Of a stretch of DNA of 64,000 nucleotides, positions 34,902 to 43,831 are shown piece after piece; position 1 is the stretch's first letter; each line of letters starts with the position of its first letter. The notes below the pieces were generated by a model. The model did no database searches and was not told where the DNA came from. It saw nothing but the letters and a program-made list of their open reading frames with translations. Source of the stretch: an uncultured Flavobacteriales bacterium (lineage in GTDB: Bacteria; Bacteroidota; Bacteroidia; Flavobacteriales_D; Sanyastnellaceae); assembly GCA_938085425.1 (NCBI GenBank), contig CALKGQ010000014.1:103762-167761 (forward strand). The letters run 5' to 3'. A program made the position numbers and the translations under genes.

Positions 34902-36179
34902 ATGGAGAATTCCACAAAAATTCTGGCAGATCATCAGCGCTTGGCAAGTGAAGTGGAAGCCGCTGCAGGCTTTGACGTGACTTGCACGAAAGACTGCCAA
35001 GTGTTGTCCGCGGAATTGAAAACCCATGACCCTCGGTTCCCAGTGTCGACCTCCACGCTGAAGCGGTTCTTTGGATTGGTCCACAACCCAAGTGCACATT
35101 CTGAATCCACCCTGAACGCCCTTGCACGCTTCACAGGAAGCACCTCCTACCGTCGATGGCTCGAAAGTGCTTCATCAAAGGATGCTCAAGGCAAGTCTGC
35201 CTTGGAGTCCATGGCTGATGGTCCATCCGATGGCCCCGGTTCCGATGAAGATCTCAAGCAATGCATGCGCGTTTTTCTGCACCAACACCGCAACGATGGC
35301 CCCTTGCAATTGAGCAAACCGGAATTCGATGGCCTAAGGTTCATGTGGTTTGAAATGTACCGAAGGGGCACGTTTGACATGGCATTGTGGTCAGAAGTCA
35401 AGCAGCATGCCCACATCCACAATTACATCTTGGAGCAATTTCCGCCCTTGGATTTCATGGCGTCTTTTGGCGAAGTGATGGTCAGGGAATACCTCGATCA
35501 GTCAAGCAACTCCTTGCAAAGGTCGTATGGCCAAGGCATCATCGCAGCAGGCATGGTGGCCATGGGCAAGCCATGGCCAAAGGTCATGGAACAATTGCCA
35601 AGGACAACCAAGTTGGCCCCCAATGTCCACCCCTTGGTGCAAGCCAGGAACCTGGGTGTCGTTTTGCTGGGCCTGAAGGAAACGGGGGTCTCTCATGAAC
35701 AAAAGGAAGAAATAAAAGCACTCATCCTCAAAGGGTTGAAAGAAGACAAGGCCATTTGGCCACAATGGTGCCATCACCAATGTTACTTTGCCTTCAACTT
35801 GGCCGAATGGGCAGTCATGACCAAGGATCTGGAGGTCATCGAAGCTGTGCAAGCAAACATCCTCTCCTTTCGCCAGACGTCAGACAAGTATGGCTCTGAC
35901 CTTCAAATGGAATTGGTGCTGGACTTGCGCACCCTTTGGAACCACATCATGTTGGGCCAAAAAGAACAGGCCTCCTCAATGTACAATGCACTTGAAGGGC
36001 ATACGTTCCACACCATGGAGAGTCGAGTCCTGCGCATGTGGATGGAAGGTGCGAGAGCCATTTTTCGTTCTGAAGCGCGGGAATTGGCACTAGGCGAAAT
36101 GGGGCATGCCTCCATCCTCAGCAGATACAGTGGCATTTATGACAGGATCCACTCCCTGACGCTGCAACATATGGACTGA
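34902..36179 (+). CDS. Unknown cytoplasmic protein with a conserved N-terminal helical module
   Basis: 425 residues, no signal peptide or membrane segment. The first 90 residues (GFDVTCTKDCQVLSAEL, then VSTSTLKRFFGLV, then STLNALARFTGSTSYRRW) recall a short module I associate with uncharacterised Bacteroidota proteins. Its STLKRFFG and LNALARF pattern looks like a helix-turn-helix recognition helix followed by a HipB/Xre-like helix. A Ser/Asp-rich linker follows (residues 90-120). The remaining 300 residues are all-helical with TPR-like spacing. A DNA-binding regulator with a TPR-like sensor part is one reading; no function is assigned. It directly follows the YCF48-like gene. Confidence 0.8.
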   Translation: MENSTKILADHQRLASEVEAAAGFDVTCTKDCQVLSAELKTHDPRFPVSTSTLKRFFGLVHNPSAHSESTLNALARFTGSTSYRRWLESASSKDAQGKSALESMADGPSDGPGSDEDLKQCMRVFLHQHRNDGPLQLSKPEFDGLRFMWFEMYRRGTFDMALWSEVKQHAHIHNYILEQFPPLDFMASFGEVMVREYLDQSSNSLQRSYGQGIIAAGMVAMGKPWPKVMEQLPRTTKLAPNVHPLVQARNLGVVLLGLKETGVSHEQKEEIKALILKGLKEDKAIWPQWCHHQCYFAFNLAEWAVMTKDLEVIEAVQANILSFRQTSDKYGSDLQMELVLDLRTLWNHIMLGQKEQASSMYNALEGHTFHTMESRVLRMWMEGARAIFRSEARELALGEMGHASILSRYSGIYDRIHSLTLQHMD

Positions 36180-36195
36180 AGCACCGCGCAAGCAA

Positions 36196-36219
36196 AAGGG
36201 CCTGCCGTGGCAAGCCCTT
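36196..36219. terminator. Hairpin between convergent genes
   Basis: AAGGGC-C-TGCC-GT-GGCA-A-GCCCTT forms a compact hairpin 17 bases after the unknown gene. The T4 tract is on the minus side, so it may end the nitroreductase operon 124 bases after its last stop. The rest of the gap 36180-36342 is A-rich with nothing recognised. Confidence 0.5.
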
Positions 36220-36342
36220 CTCCGCAAACGTTTTGGTTGAGGCATCCCTCTCAAGATGCTGTGCAAATTTTGTTTGTTTTTGATGCGTGCTACAAAAAAC
36301 AACCTGCAAAAAATCACTCTGAACTGTTGTGAACTGGTTTTC

Positions 36343-37107
36343 TCAGGCCTTTTTGAAAAAAGTGTCGATGGGAAATCTGAACCGAGGGCCGTACACGCCC
36401 TTCTCTGTGCGGCGCCCTGCTGAAATCACCATGTTGACTTCCGCACGTCTCGGAAGGCCAAGCAGCCTCTTCACACGCCGGCTGTCCATGCCCTCCATGG
36501 GGCAAGTATCAAATCCCTCCGCCCTCATGGCCAGCATGAAATGGGACGCCGCCAAAGCCGTACTCTTGTGCGCCCATACCCTCATGTCCGACCACCCTAC
36601 AGGCTCTCTGGGCGTGGCTTTCCCGATGCCACGAATGAAAAACCAGATTCGTTTCACCCATGCAAATGCACCTTGGGTGTAGGCTATTTTCGTGATTTTC
36701 CTGAAGTACTGGAATGCACGTTCTGGCGCATCTCCCCTTTGCTCCAAAGCTTTCAATGTCCAGCCGTTGTTGCGACGCCAAAGGTCAGGCCTGGCCACAA
36801 AGACAAACAATTCAGGTGCGGTCGAAGCAGCAGGTTGCCCCAAGCAAGCTTGGACCAACCTTTGCTTCAGTACAGGAGTCACCACCTGGTGAACCTCCCA
36901 GCATTGCAAGTTGGACGAGTTGGGGGCCTTCTGCGCGGCTTCGATGCAACGGGCAATGACCTCTGCCGGCACAGCATCCTCCGCATAGATGCGGACACTT
37001 CGCCTCGAGTCCACCACCTTGTAGAAGGCCTCTCTGTCCATAGGAGGCAACTGCTGCGCTGGTTGAGGGTCGCGCTGGACGCCTTCAAACATCTTGACCT
37101 TCACCAT
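36343..37107 (-). CDS. Nitroreductase-family FMN oxidoreductase
   Basis: 254 residues. DSRRSVRIYAEDAVPAEV (about residues 32-49) is the FMN-phosphate-binding start of the family, followed by APNSSNLQCWEVHQV. The C-terminal FDTCPMEGMDSRRVKRLLG is the typical closing motif. Predicted to reduce nitro, quinone or related compounds with NAD(P)H in the cytoplasm. Its ATG shares one base with the TGA of the thymidine phosphorylase gene (TGATG), so translation is probably coupled. It is the last gene of the nucleoside operon; its role there is not obvious. Confidence 0.9.
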   Translation of the reverse strand: MVKVKMFEGVQRDPQPAQQLPPMDREAFYKVVDSRRSVRIYAEDAVPAEVIARCIEAAQKAPNSSNLQCWEVHQVVTPVLKQRLVQACLGQPAASTAPELFVFVARPDLWRRNNGWTLKALEQRGDAPERAFQYFRKITKIAYTQGAFAWVKRIWFFIRGIGKATPREPVGWSDMRVWAHKSTALAASHFMLAMRAEGFDTCPMEGMDSRRVKRLLGLPRRAEVNMVISAGRRTEKGVYGPRFRFPIDTFFKKA

Positions 37108-38459
37108 CAGGAGGAAGCAAGGATTTCATGCCCAATGACAGCTTGAGCCTGAACGGCCTCGTCGGACCACGTCAGTGCATTCAACCACCGCCTTTCCGCC
37201 CGAAGCCAATCCTCCTCCGTCGCAGCGTGAATGGTCACCATGGGGTCACCCGAATGAAAGGAAGTCCCTGCCAATGGAAGTGAAGTCAACCCCACCGAAG
37301 GATCCACCTTGGCGTCAGGCACGGTTCTGCCCCCGCCAAGCTCCACCACGGTCATCCCCACTTGACGCACGTCATAGCCGGCAAGAAATCCTTTGCGCGG
37401 ACTGCGCACTTGACGGACCACTTCTGCCTTGGGCAAAACAGCGTCAGGATGCTCTGCTGCCTTCGGATCGCCTCCCATGGCTTCGATGCCCTTGGCCCAT
37501 TTCTCAAGTGCCAAGCCACTGTCACGGGCGGTTTCGAGAGCCACTCGAGCTTCAACTTTCGAGGCATACAAACCACACTGAACCAACAACGACTCGCCCA
37601 ATGAAAGCACAACTTCGTTCAACCTGGGATGTCTTCCCTCGTCTCCTTTCAAATACGCCGAGGCCTCTTTGACTTCCACTGCATTTCCTGCAGACCATGC
37701 CAATGGGACAGACATGTCTGTCATCAAGGCGGAGGTCCTCATGCCTGCTCCATTGCCAACGTCCACCATGCTCTGCGCCAAAGCCCTTGCTTCTTGTTCG
37801 TTCTGAAGGACCGCACCATTGCCAAATTTGACATCGAGGATCAAATCCTCCAAGCCCGCCGCCAATTTCTTCGAGACGATGGAGGTGGTGATGAGGCCAA
37901 GATGCTCGACGGTGGCGGTCACGTCTCGGGTGGCGTACATGCGGCGGTCTGCAGGGGCCAAATCTTCAGTTTGCCGCACAATGGAAAACCCATGGGACTT
38001 CACTGCCTTTTGGAAGTGCTCGACAGAGACCCCTGTTCGATACCCAGGGATGGACTCAAGTTTGTCGATGGTGCCCCCTGTGTGGGCCAGACCCCGGCCA
38101 GCGATCATGGGCACGAAAGCCCCACAAGCAGCAAGCATCGGCGCAAGCATCAACGACACGGCATCCCCCACCCCGCCTGTGCTGTGTTTGTCCACAATCG
38201 GCCCATACAAGTCTGTGGCTTTCCATGAAAGGACACGCCCAGAATCTCGGACCGCCAAGGTCATGCCCACCCGCTCGTCCACAGTAAGGTCCTGGAAATA
38301 CACTGCCATGGAAAAAGCGGCGATTTGTGCTTCCGACACGGAACCCGAGGTGACACCTTCTACAAAGGCGCGAATCTCATCGAGGGACAGGATCCCTCCA
38401 TCTCTTTTCTTTTGGATCCACTCCTGCGGCAAACCCACATGCTTCTCCGAACCACTCAT
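37107..38459 (-). CDS. deoA: Thymidine phosphorylase
   Basis: 450 residues, normal for Deo[23 protein letters not shown] opens the alpha domain. The phosphate-binding motif is [16 protein letters not shown] and the family signature is [20 protein letters not shown]. It converts thymidine and phosphate to thymine and deoxyribose-1-phosphate. It overlaps the nucleoside transporter stop by four bases (ATGA) and the nitroreductase start by one base, which marks a tight operon with the transporter and cytidine deaminase upstream. Together they take up, deaminate and phosphorolyse pyrimidine nucleosides. Confidence 0.97.
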   Translation of the reverse strand: MSGSEKHVGLPQEWIQKKRDGGILSLDEIRAFVEGVTSGSVSEAQIAAFSMAVYFQDLTVDERVGMTLAVRDSGRVLSWKATDLYGPIVDKHSTGGVGDAVSLMLAPMLAACGAFVPMIAGRGLAHTGGTIDKLESIPGYRTGVSVEHFQKAVKSHGFSIVRQTEDLAPADRRMYATRDVTATVEHLGLITTSIVSKKLAAGLEDLILDVKFGNGAVLQNEQEARALAQSMVDVGNGAGMRTSALMTDMSVPLAWSAGNAVEVKEASAYLKGDEGRHPRLNEVVLSLGESLLVQCGLYASKVEARVALETARDSGLALEKWAKGIEAMGGDPKAAEHPDAVLPKAEVVRQVRSPRKGFLAGYDVRQVGMTVVELGGGRTVPDAKVDPSVGLTSLPLAGTSFHSGDPMVTIHAATEEDWLRAERRWLNALTWSDEAVQAQAVIGHEILASS

Positions 38460-39682
38460 CCCATGGCCACAAAGAAGCCAGCAATGGTGCCGGACATCAA
38501 GTTCGACATGGTGCCAGCCATCACTGCGAGCAGTCCCAATCGGGCAATGTCCTTCCTGCGGGATGGGGCCATTCCGCCCAATCCTCCCAAAAGGATGGCA
38601 ATGGAGCTCAGGTTGGCAAACCCACAGAGGGCAAAAGACACAATGGCCTTGGTCTTGGGTGACAAGATGACTTCAGGATTTTCGGCGAGGTACGGTGCAA
38701 AATTCAGGTAGGCCACGAATTCATTGACCACGAGTTTTTGGCCGATGAAGGACCCCGCAGTGACCGCCTCTGCCCAAGGAACCCCCAACAAAAAGGCCAG
38801 GGGCGAAAAGGCCCAACCAAGGATCATTTCCAAGGTCAATTCTGGCATGCCAAACCACCCGCCAATTCCGCCAAGTACGCCATTCAAAACCGCGATCAAG
38901 GCCACAAATGCCAGCAGCATGGCCCCGACATTGAGGGCAAGGTGCAAACCAGAGGCGGCTCCGCTGGCGGCAGCATCGATGACATTCACAGGTGCATCTT
39001 CCGAAGGGTCAGCCTCCAGATCTGTGACAGGTGTGTCCACCTCGGGCACCAAAAGTTTGGCAAAAAGAAGCCCTCCCGGAGCGGACATGAAACAGGCCGC
39101 AATCAGGTATTCCACCGGGACCCCTATCAGGGCGTAGCCCGCCAGTGCCGATCCTGCCACAGAAGCCAATCCTCCCACCATGACGGCGAAGAGTTCAGAA
39201 TTGGTCATTCCTGCAATGAAGGGCTTGACCACAAGCGGTGCCTCGGTTTGCCCTACAAAGATGTTTGCTGTGGCACTCATGGACTCCGCTTTGCTCGTGC
39301 CCAATACTTTTTGAAGGGCACCACCAATGACCCGAATGACCCATTTCATCAGACCAATGTGGTAAAGCACTGCGATCAATGCGGCAAAGAAGACAATGAT
39401 GGGCAAGACCTTCAGTGCAAAGACAAAGCCCACCCCCTCTGACGTCAATCCGCCAAACAGAAAATTGATGCCTTCGTTGCCGTAATCCAGCAGTTTGTTG
39501 ACCCCGTCAGTCATGGACGACAACATCTTTTGTCCCCATGGCACCTTCAAGACAAACGCTCCCAGGCCAAATTGAAGGGCAAAGGCACCTCCAATGGTTC
39601 GCCATTGAATGGCCTTTCGGTTGCGGGACAACCCGAACGCGAGGCCAAGCAAAACGGCCATTCCAACTGCACTCATGAACAT
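38456..39682 (-). CDS. Concentrative nucleoside transporter (CNT/NupC family)
   Basis: 408 residues and about ten membrane segments. CNT signatures are present: [20 protein letters not shown] in the first core repeat, [13 protein letters not shown], and the second repeat [16 protein letters not shown] followed by [20 protein letters not shown]. It should import nucleosides with H+ or Na+ across the inner membrane. It starts 48 bases after the cytidine deaminase stop. That gap carries no terminator, and its stop overlaps the deoA start by four bases. Alternative ATG at 39676. Confidence 0.95.
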   Translation of the reverse strand: MFMSAVGMAVLLGLAFGLSRNRKAIQWRTIGGAFALQFGLGAFVLKVPWGQKMLSSMTDGVNKLLDYGNEGINFLFGGLTSEGVGFVFALKVLPIIVFFAALIAVLYHIGLMKWVIRVIGGALQKVLGTSKAESMSATANIFVGQTEAPLVVKPFIAGMTNSELFAVMVGGLASVAGSALAGYALIGVPVEYLIAACFMSAPGGLLFAKLLVPEVDTPVTDLEADPSEDAPVNVIDAAASGAASGLHLALNVGAMLLAFVALIAVLNGVLGGIGGWFGMPELTLEMILGWAFSPLAFLLGVPWAEAVTAGSFIGQKLVVNEFVAYLNFAPYLAENPEVILSPKTKAIVSFALCGFANLSSIAILLGGLGGMAPSRRKDIARLGLLAVMAGTMSNLMSGTIAGFFVAMG

Positions 39683-39730
39683 GGGTACAAGCTAATGCTC
39701 AAAGCTCCTGAGAACAACCTCCTGCGGCGC

Positions 39731-40249
39731 TCACTTTATTTTGGCCGGCGTCTCACCTCCAAGCCCATGGGCATCAAAGGCGAAAGGCATGAGGTTGGCG
39801 GCGCTCTCTGACATCGTCACCACCTCGCCCCGGACTTGCAAAAGAATTTGAATCGGTGTCCCCTGCCGACGTTCAGCTTCAAGGAGGACTTGTCTGCATC
39901 CACCACAAGGCATGAACGCATCGGCAATCGCATTTTGAGAGGGCGAAACAATGGCCACGGCCTCCATGGTCACCCCAGGGTGTTGCGATCCAGCTGCGAA
40001 CACCGCCACACGTTCGCCGCACATCCCCGATGGGTAAGCCATGTTTTCCTGGTTGCTTCCTTGCACCACCTCACCGTTCGACAGCTGGACTGCCGAGCCT
40101 ACTTGAAACTGGCTGTAGGGCGCATAGGCATTGTCAGCTGCATGGTGGGCGGACTTCAACAATGCCTGCAAGTGCTTGGGCAACTGTTCAAATTCCGCCA
40201 CGTCCACTTTGCTGGTCCAAGTTCTGCTTTCCATGACGTTTTGACTCAT
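39731..40249 (-). CDS. cdd: Cytidine deaminase
   Basis: 172 residues, the short homotetrameric or dimeric type. The zinc site is complete: GMCGERVAVFAA (Cys ligand and flanking CGER) and PCGGCRQVLLE with both remaining Cys ligands. NAYAPYSQFQVGSAV is the substrate-binding N-terminal motif. It deaminates cytidine and deoxycytidine to uridine and deoxyuridine, feeding thymidine/uridine phosphorolysis. The ATG at 40249 overlaps the metalloprotease TGA as ATGA, a coupled start; an ATG at 40255 is also possible. Confidence 0.95.
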   Translation of the reverse strand: MSQNVMESRTWTSKVDVAEFEQLPKHLQALLKSAHHAADNAYAPYSQFQVGSAVQLSNGEVVQGSNQENMAYPSGMCGERVAVFAAGSQHPGVTMEAVAIVSPSQNAIADAFMPCGGCRQVLLEAERRQGTPIQILLQVRGEVVTMSESAANLMPFAFDAHGLGGETPAKIK

Positions 40250-43200
40250 GGACATTCAGTTCCAAAGGCAGACAACACGAGAAGCACATCGTCCACGGCC
40301 ACAAACCCATCTCCCGTCAAATCTGTGGTGCAATCCACCTCACAGCCAAACTCAGACAGCACCGCAAGCACATCCCCTACATCAATGGCGCCATTGTTGT
40401 TGAGATCTTCGAGGCAAAGCGATGTCCCATCGCAATTGAATCCAGGATCAGGGTAAAAACAGGTGCCCTCGTCGGTGGCCGTTGGATCGTAGTTGCATGC
40501 CGTCGCATCCTGACATCCCACGCACTCGCATGAATCGCAGATGCCGTCCCCATCAACGTCCGCCAGACACGTCCCATCACAATCGTAGGTGCATGTCCCA
40601 CAGCTCGTTTCAACCACCCCTGGGTACGTACATGTCCCATCTTCTTGGTTGGCTTCCACGTTGAAATTGCAGGCGGACGGATCCGTGCAACCCGGCACGG
40701 CATCGATGCATGAGCCGTCGTCCACGGTGGCTGTGGGGTCAAAATTGAGGGCGGTTGCATCTGTGCATCCAGGAATCGCAGGTGCTTCCAGACAGAAGGC
40801 CAAACTCGTGGTCGCCCCAAACTCTCCTCCTGCGGCCACCTGTTGACCATTGGCCACCAATTCGAAAGAGCCTTGGCCAAAAGCACAGCAAATCCCATCG
40901 CCGTAGGAGTCATCCACAGTGAGGGTGTAACATCCAAACGGAAGGCAGGTGTTCTCACTGAATGAAGCATTGGCACTGTTGTACCCACCACCTGACCATA
41001 CTACTTGGCCATTGTCGTCGGCAACGGACCACGACGTCTCATTGGGGTAATTGTCTGTCACGATGTTCCAGGTCACTTGGGTGCCCGTGGACGTCTCAAA
41101 AGAGGCCGCAAAATTGTCATTGGTGATGTTCTCATCCTGGTTGCCCAAAAGTTGCACCTCCGCCTCCAACGTGTGGTTGCCGTCTGCCAAAGCCAGGCAT
41201 GGCCCATTGTCGCAAAACGCAACGTCCACACTTTCACCACTCGCCAGGGAACCATTGTACGTCAGGGTCACTGGGCTTCCACCGTCAACAGCCACCAAAA
41301 TCTGAAAAGAGGAGACCGATTGTTGACCGCCATTGAAGACCGTGAACACAGGATCCAAGACACTTTCACATGCCTCGGGAGTCAGCCCTGTTACTTGCAC
41401 AATCCCAAGGTCGTAGTCGATGTCTCCAGCGCCTGGTGTGATTGCAAAATTCGCGTTGCTGATGTCAAAAAAGACATTGTCACTCGCCTTGACTTTGATC
41501 CTCGCAGCGCCCGTACTCACATTGGGGAGGAACACGGCGGCAGAACCATCATTGGGTGTGCCCGCCACAAGCAACGTCGGAAAAGTGTACCCTCCGTCAG
41601 TGCTCAAGTAAATGTCCACGGAGGAACAATTCACAGGACTTTGATTGGTCCCCGCAACATCCCAAGTCACAGGCAAACTTTGGTTGCCTTGAAGCGTCCC
41701 TCCCCCGTTGGGACTTTGCACCAAAAAAGGACCCGCATTCGACGACACACTCATCGACTTCAAGTCGTCGTTGAATCCCCCGCCTCCGGCGCGGTTGTCC
41801 CGAATGGAGCACTTGAAGTTGAGCTGCCTGCTGTAGGTAGGCAAATGCTCTCCAATGGTGGTGGAGTTGTTCACCAAATCTGGAATGCGAGGGAACACCC
41901 TTGTTGGGGAGGTTGTCGAAGAAAAGGACCTGAAAATGGGCTGGCTGCCTGACGGGTTGGTCAGGTTGTTGTCGCCGCCCGCTGTGGTGGGCCCCAGGTC
42001 GTATTCCTCCCAATTGTAAGTGACCGCATCTCCATCGGTGTCTCCACCAGTTGCCGTCAGCTCAAATGGAGTGGACGCAGGAATGACCAATCCATTGGCC
42101 CCTGCATCTACCGTCGGGATGGCATTGCCAGTAAAAGTTTTGGCTGCACAAGAATTGCCGCCGCCATTCACAGTAAAGGCCACCATTTCATTGATGCTGT
42201 GGTTGTGGAAGTGGTCGTCTGAATTGCTCTGCAAGTTGGGTGCACAGATCCCCGCATAACCCATGATGGTCGAGGCTGAACCTGGCTCGAAGGCAGCAGA
42301 GCTTGCGCGGTTGCAACTGTTGTTTTGGGTGTGATTTCCCCCGTATTGGTGGCCCATCTCGTGCGCCACATAGTCGACGTCAAAAGGATCGCCAACCGGA
42401 GCGCCCTGACCTGTCACCCCGCCCGCCTTGTTGCCTCCACATGGAGACTGCAAGTATGCGACACCGCCACCGCCCGTAGAGAACACGTGGCCAATGTCGT
42501 AGTTCCCCGAACCAATGACGCTGTTGCAAGTGCTGACATTCTCTTGAAGCATGGACCCACCGCTGCTGTTGGTGTATGGATCACTGCCCCCATTCAAGAA
42601 CACCAAATCGTCGTTGTTGGCCACCAATTGCATGGTCAGACACACGTCCCTTTCAAAAAGCCCATTCACCCTTGCCATGGTGGTGTTCATGGCCGCCAGA
42701 GTGCCTGAAACGGTGCCCCCGTGGAACTGGGCATATTCACCTGTGCAGGCCAAAGCCAATCGGTAGGTACGAAGTTGGGTGCCGTTGTCTACACGTGACT
42801 GCGCAATGGAAGGCCCCATGGCTTGTACTTTCTTCCCTCCAGGAAAATCTGGCTTGATGGATGAAGGCTTGGCCGCATCCGGGTTGGGCATCACTGTGCA
42901 AGAAGGCATGGCCTTGGAAGAAGAAGCTTCAAATGAAGAGCGGGTGTACGAAATGACCCTGTCGCGCATTCCGGGCTGAAAGGGGTCAATGAACACCGTC
43001 TCCTCATGGCCCAAAATCATGGCATGGAAGCCATGAGGCGTGACATCGAACCTGACGGTGGATTCAGGAGCGTCCAGACCTTGTCCAGCAAACACTTGTA
43101 TTTCAGGGTATCTCCTGGCCAAGCCTTCCGCCATGATGGGGCTGTTGACCACGGCAAACTTCTGCAATTGGCCATCCGGCATCGGGAGCTCAAGCACGAA

Positions 43201-43428
43201 AGAAGAAGACCGGGCCTCCGAGGCTGGCGCCACAGGGACTTGCGAAAGCCAAGTTTCCAGGGCCGCCATTTGGAGATCAAAAGCCTGGAACGTCTCCACT
43301 TCAATGGCAGGACGTGCATTCCGCGGCGCAGAGACTGTCCAGAAGGAGGATTGGGCGAACGTTTGGACAGCCAAACATGCAAGCACACCTGCCATGGCAG
43401 TGCGCAAAAGTTGAGTTTTGGGAAACAT
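40246..43428 (-). CDS. Secreted reprolysin-type metalloprotease with GCTD modules and dockerin-like C-terminus
   Basis: 1060 residues. Signal peptide to about residue 25 (ending TFAQ), then a propeptide. The metzincin domain has HEMGHQYGGNH at residues 356-366 (three His ligands and Glu357) and a Met-turn SASTIMGYAGIC. Ig/PKD-like and CARDB-like domains follow, then a CUB-like domain and four GCTD/ACNYD-type modules with a TSP3-like DVDGDGICD stretch. The C-terminus has two dockerin-like repeats, DLNNNGAIDVGDVLAVLSEF and DLTGDGFVAVDDVLLVLSAF, with the same Cys linker as the pappalysin-type protease. No T9SS domain. It is oddly placed at the head of the nucleoside-salvage genes, overlapping cdd by four bases. 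Confidence 0.93.
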   Translation of the reverse strand: MFPKTQLLRTAMAGVLACLAVQTFAQSSFWTVSAPRNARPAIEVETFQAFDLQMAALETWLSQVPVAPASEARSSSFVLELPMPDGQLQKFAVVNSPIMAEGLARRYPEIQVFAGQGLDAPESTVRFDVTPHGFHAMILGHEETVFIDPFQPGMRDRVISYTRSSFEASSSKAMPSCTVMPNPDAAKPSSIKPDFPGGKKVQAMGPSIAQSRVDNGTQLRTYRLALACTGEYAQFHGGTVSGTLAAMNTTMARVNGLFERDVCLTMQLVANNDDLVFLNGGSDPYTNSSGGSMLQENVSTCNSVIGSGNYDIGHVFSTGGGGVAYLQSPCGGNKAGGVTGQGAPVGDPFDVDYVAHEMGHQYGGNHTQNNSCNRASSAAFEPGSASTIMGYAGICAPNLQSNSDDHFHNHSINEMVAFTVNGGGNSCAAKTFTGNAIPTVDAGANGLVIPASTPFELTATGGDTDGDAVTYNWEEYDLGPTTAGGDNNLTNPSGSQPIFRSFSSTTSPTRVFPRIPDLVNNSTTIGEHLPTYSRQLNFKCSIRDNRAGGGGFNDDLKSMSVSSNAGPFLVQSPNGGGTLQGNQSLPVTWDVAGTNQSPVNCSSVDIYLSTDGGYTFPTLLVAGTPNDGSAAVFLPNVSTGAARIKVKASDNVFFDISNANFAITPGAGDIDYDLGIVQVTGLTPEACESVLDPVFTVFNGGQQSVSSFQILVAVDGGSPVTLTYNGSLASGESVDVAFCDNGPCLALADGNHTLEAEVQLLGNQDENITNDNFAASFETSTGTQVTWNIVTDNYPNETSWSVADDNGQVVWSGGGYNSANASFSENTCLPFGCYTLTVDDSYGDGICCAFGQGSFELVANGQQVAAGGEFGATTSLAFCLEAPAIPGCTDATALNFDPTATVDDGSCIDAVPGCTDPSACNFNVEANQEDGTCTYPGVVETSCGTCTYDCDGTCLADVDGDGICDSCECVGCQDATACNYDPTATDEGTCFYPDPGFNCDGTSLCLEDLNNNGAIDVGDVLAVLSEFGCEVDCTTDLTGDGFVAVDDVLLVLSAFGTECP

Positions 43429-43429
43429 G

Positions 43430-43759
43430 TTACTTGGTTTTGGGGTCGGAAAAGACCTCGGTGTACGTCTTCAACAGCTGAAGTTGCTCTTTTGCGGGGG
43501 CAGGCAAGGATTCCGACCATCGTCTGAATTCCGAACCAAAGGATTGTCTGTATTCCAGATCTTCCTGCGCGACCATGTTGTTCAACCTTTGAAGGTTTCG
43601 GCGCACGTCGCGTAGCAAACGCTCGTGGACCAGAAGGAGTCGCTGCCGTGCCGTCCAATTCCCAAAACGCCAAGCCACAGCATGCTGTGTGGCGGCAGTC
43701 ATCAGCTCCTCACGAAGGCGCTTGAGAAACTGTTGGTGGTTTGGAGAAGGACGACTCAT
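43430..43759 (-). CDS. Small basic helical protein, unknown
   Basis: 109 residues, all helical, rich in Arg, Gln and Leu (for example FLKRLREELM, RLLLVHERLLRDVRRNLQRLN). No signal peptide, membrane segment or Cys. It ends one base before the metalloprotease ATG (TAA-C-ATG), so the two are probably cotranscribed. The ATG at 43759 is used in place of a TTG at 43768. The amphipathic pattern suggests a coiled coil or a nucleic-acid- or protein-binding helper; no family is recognised. A gene is supported by the exact junction with its neighbour and the lack of a better frame. Confidence 0.7.
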   Translation of the reverse strand: MSRPSPNHQQFLKRLREELMTAATQHAVAWRFGNWTARQRLLLVHERLLRDVRRNLQRLNNMVAQEDLEYRQSFGSEFRRWSESLPAPAKEQLQLLKTYTEVFSDPKTK

Positions 43760-43831
43760 CCCTAACAATGTAGGAACAATTCATCGAAAAACCCACGCTT
43801 TTTGAACCTCAAGTCGGACAAACGTCTTAAT

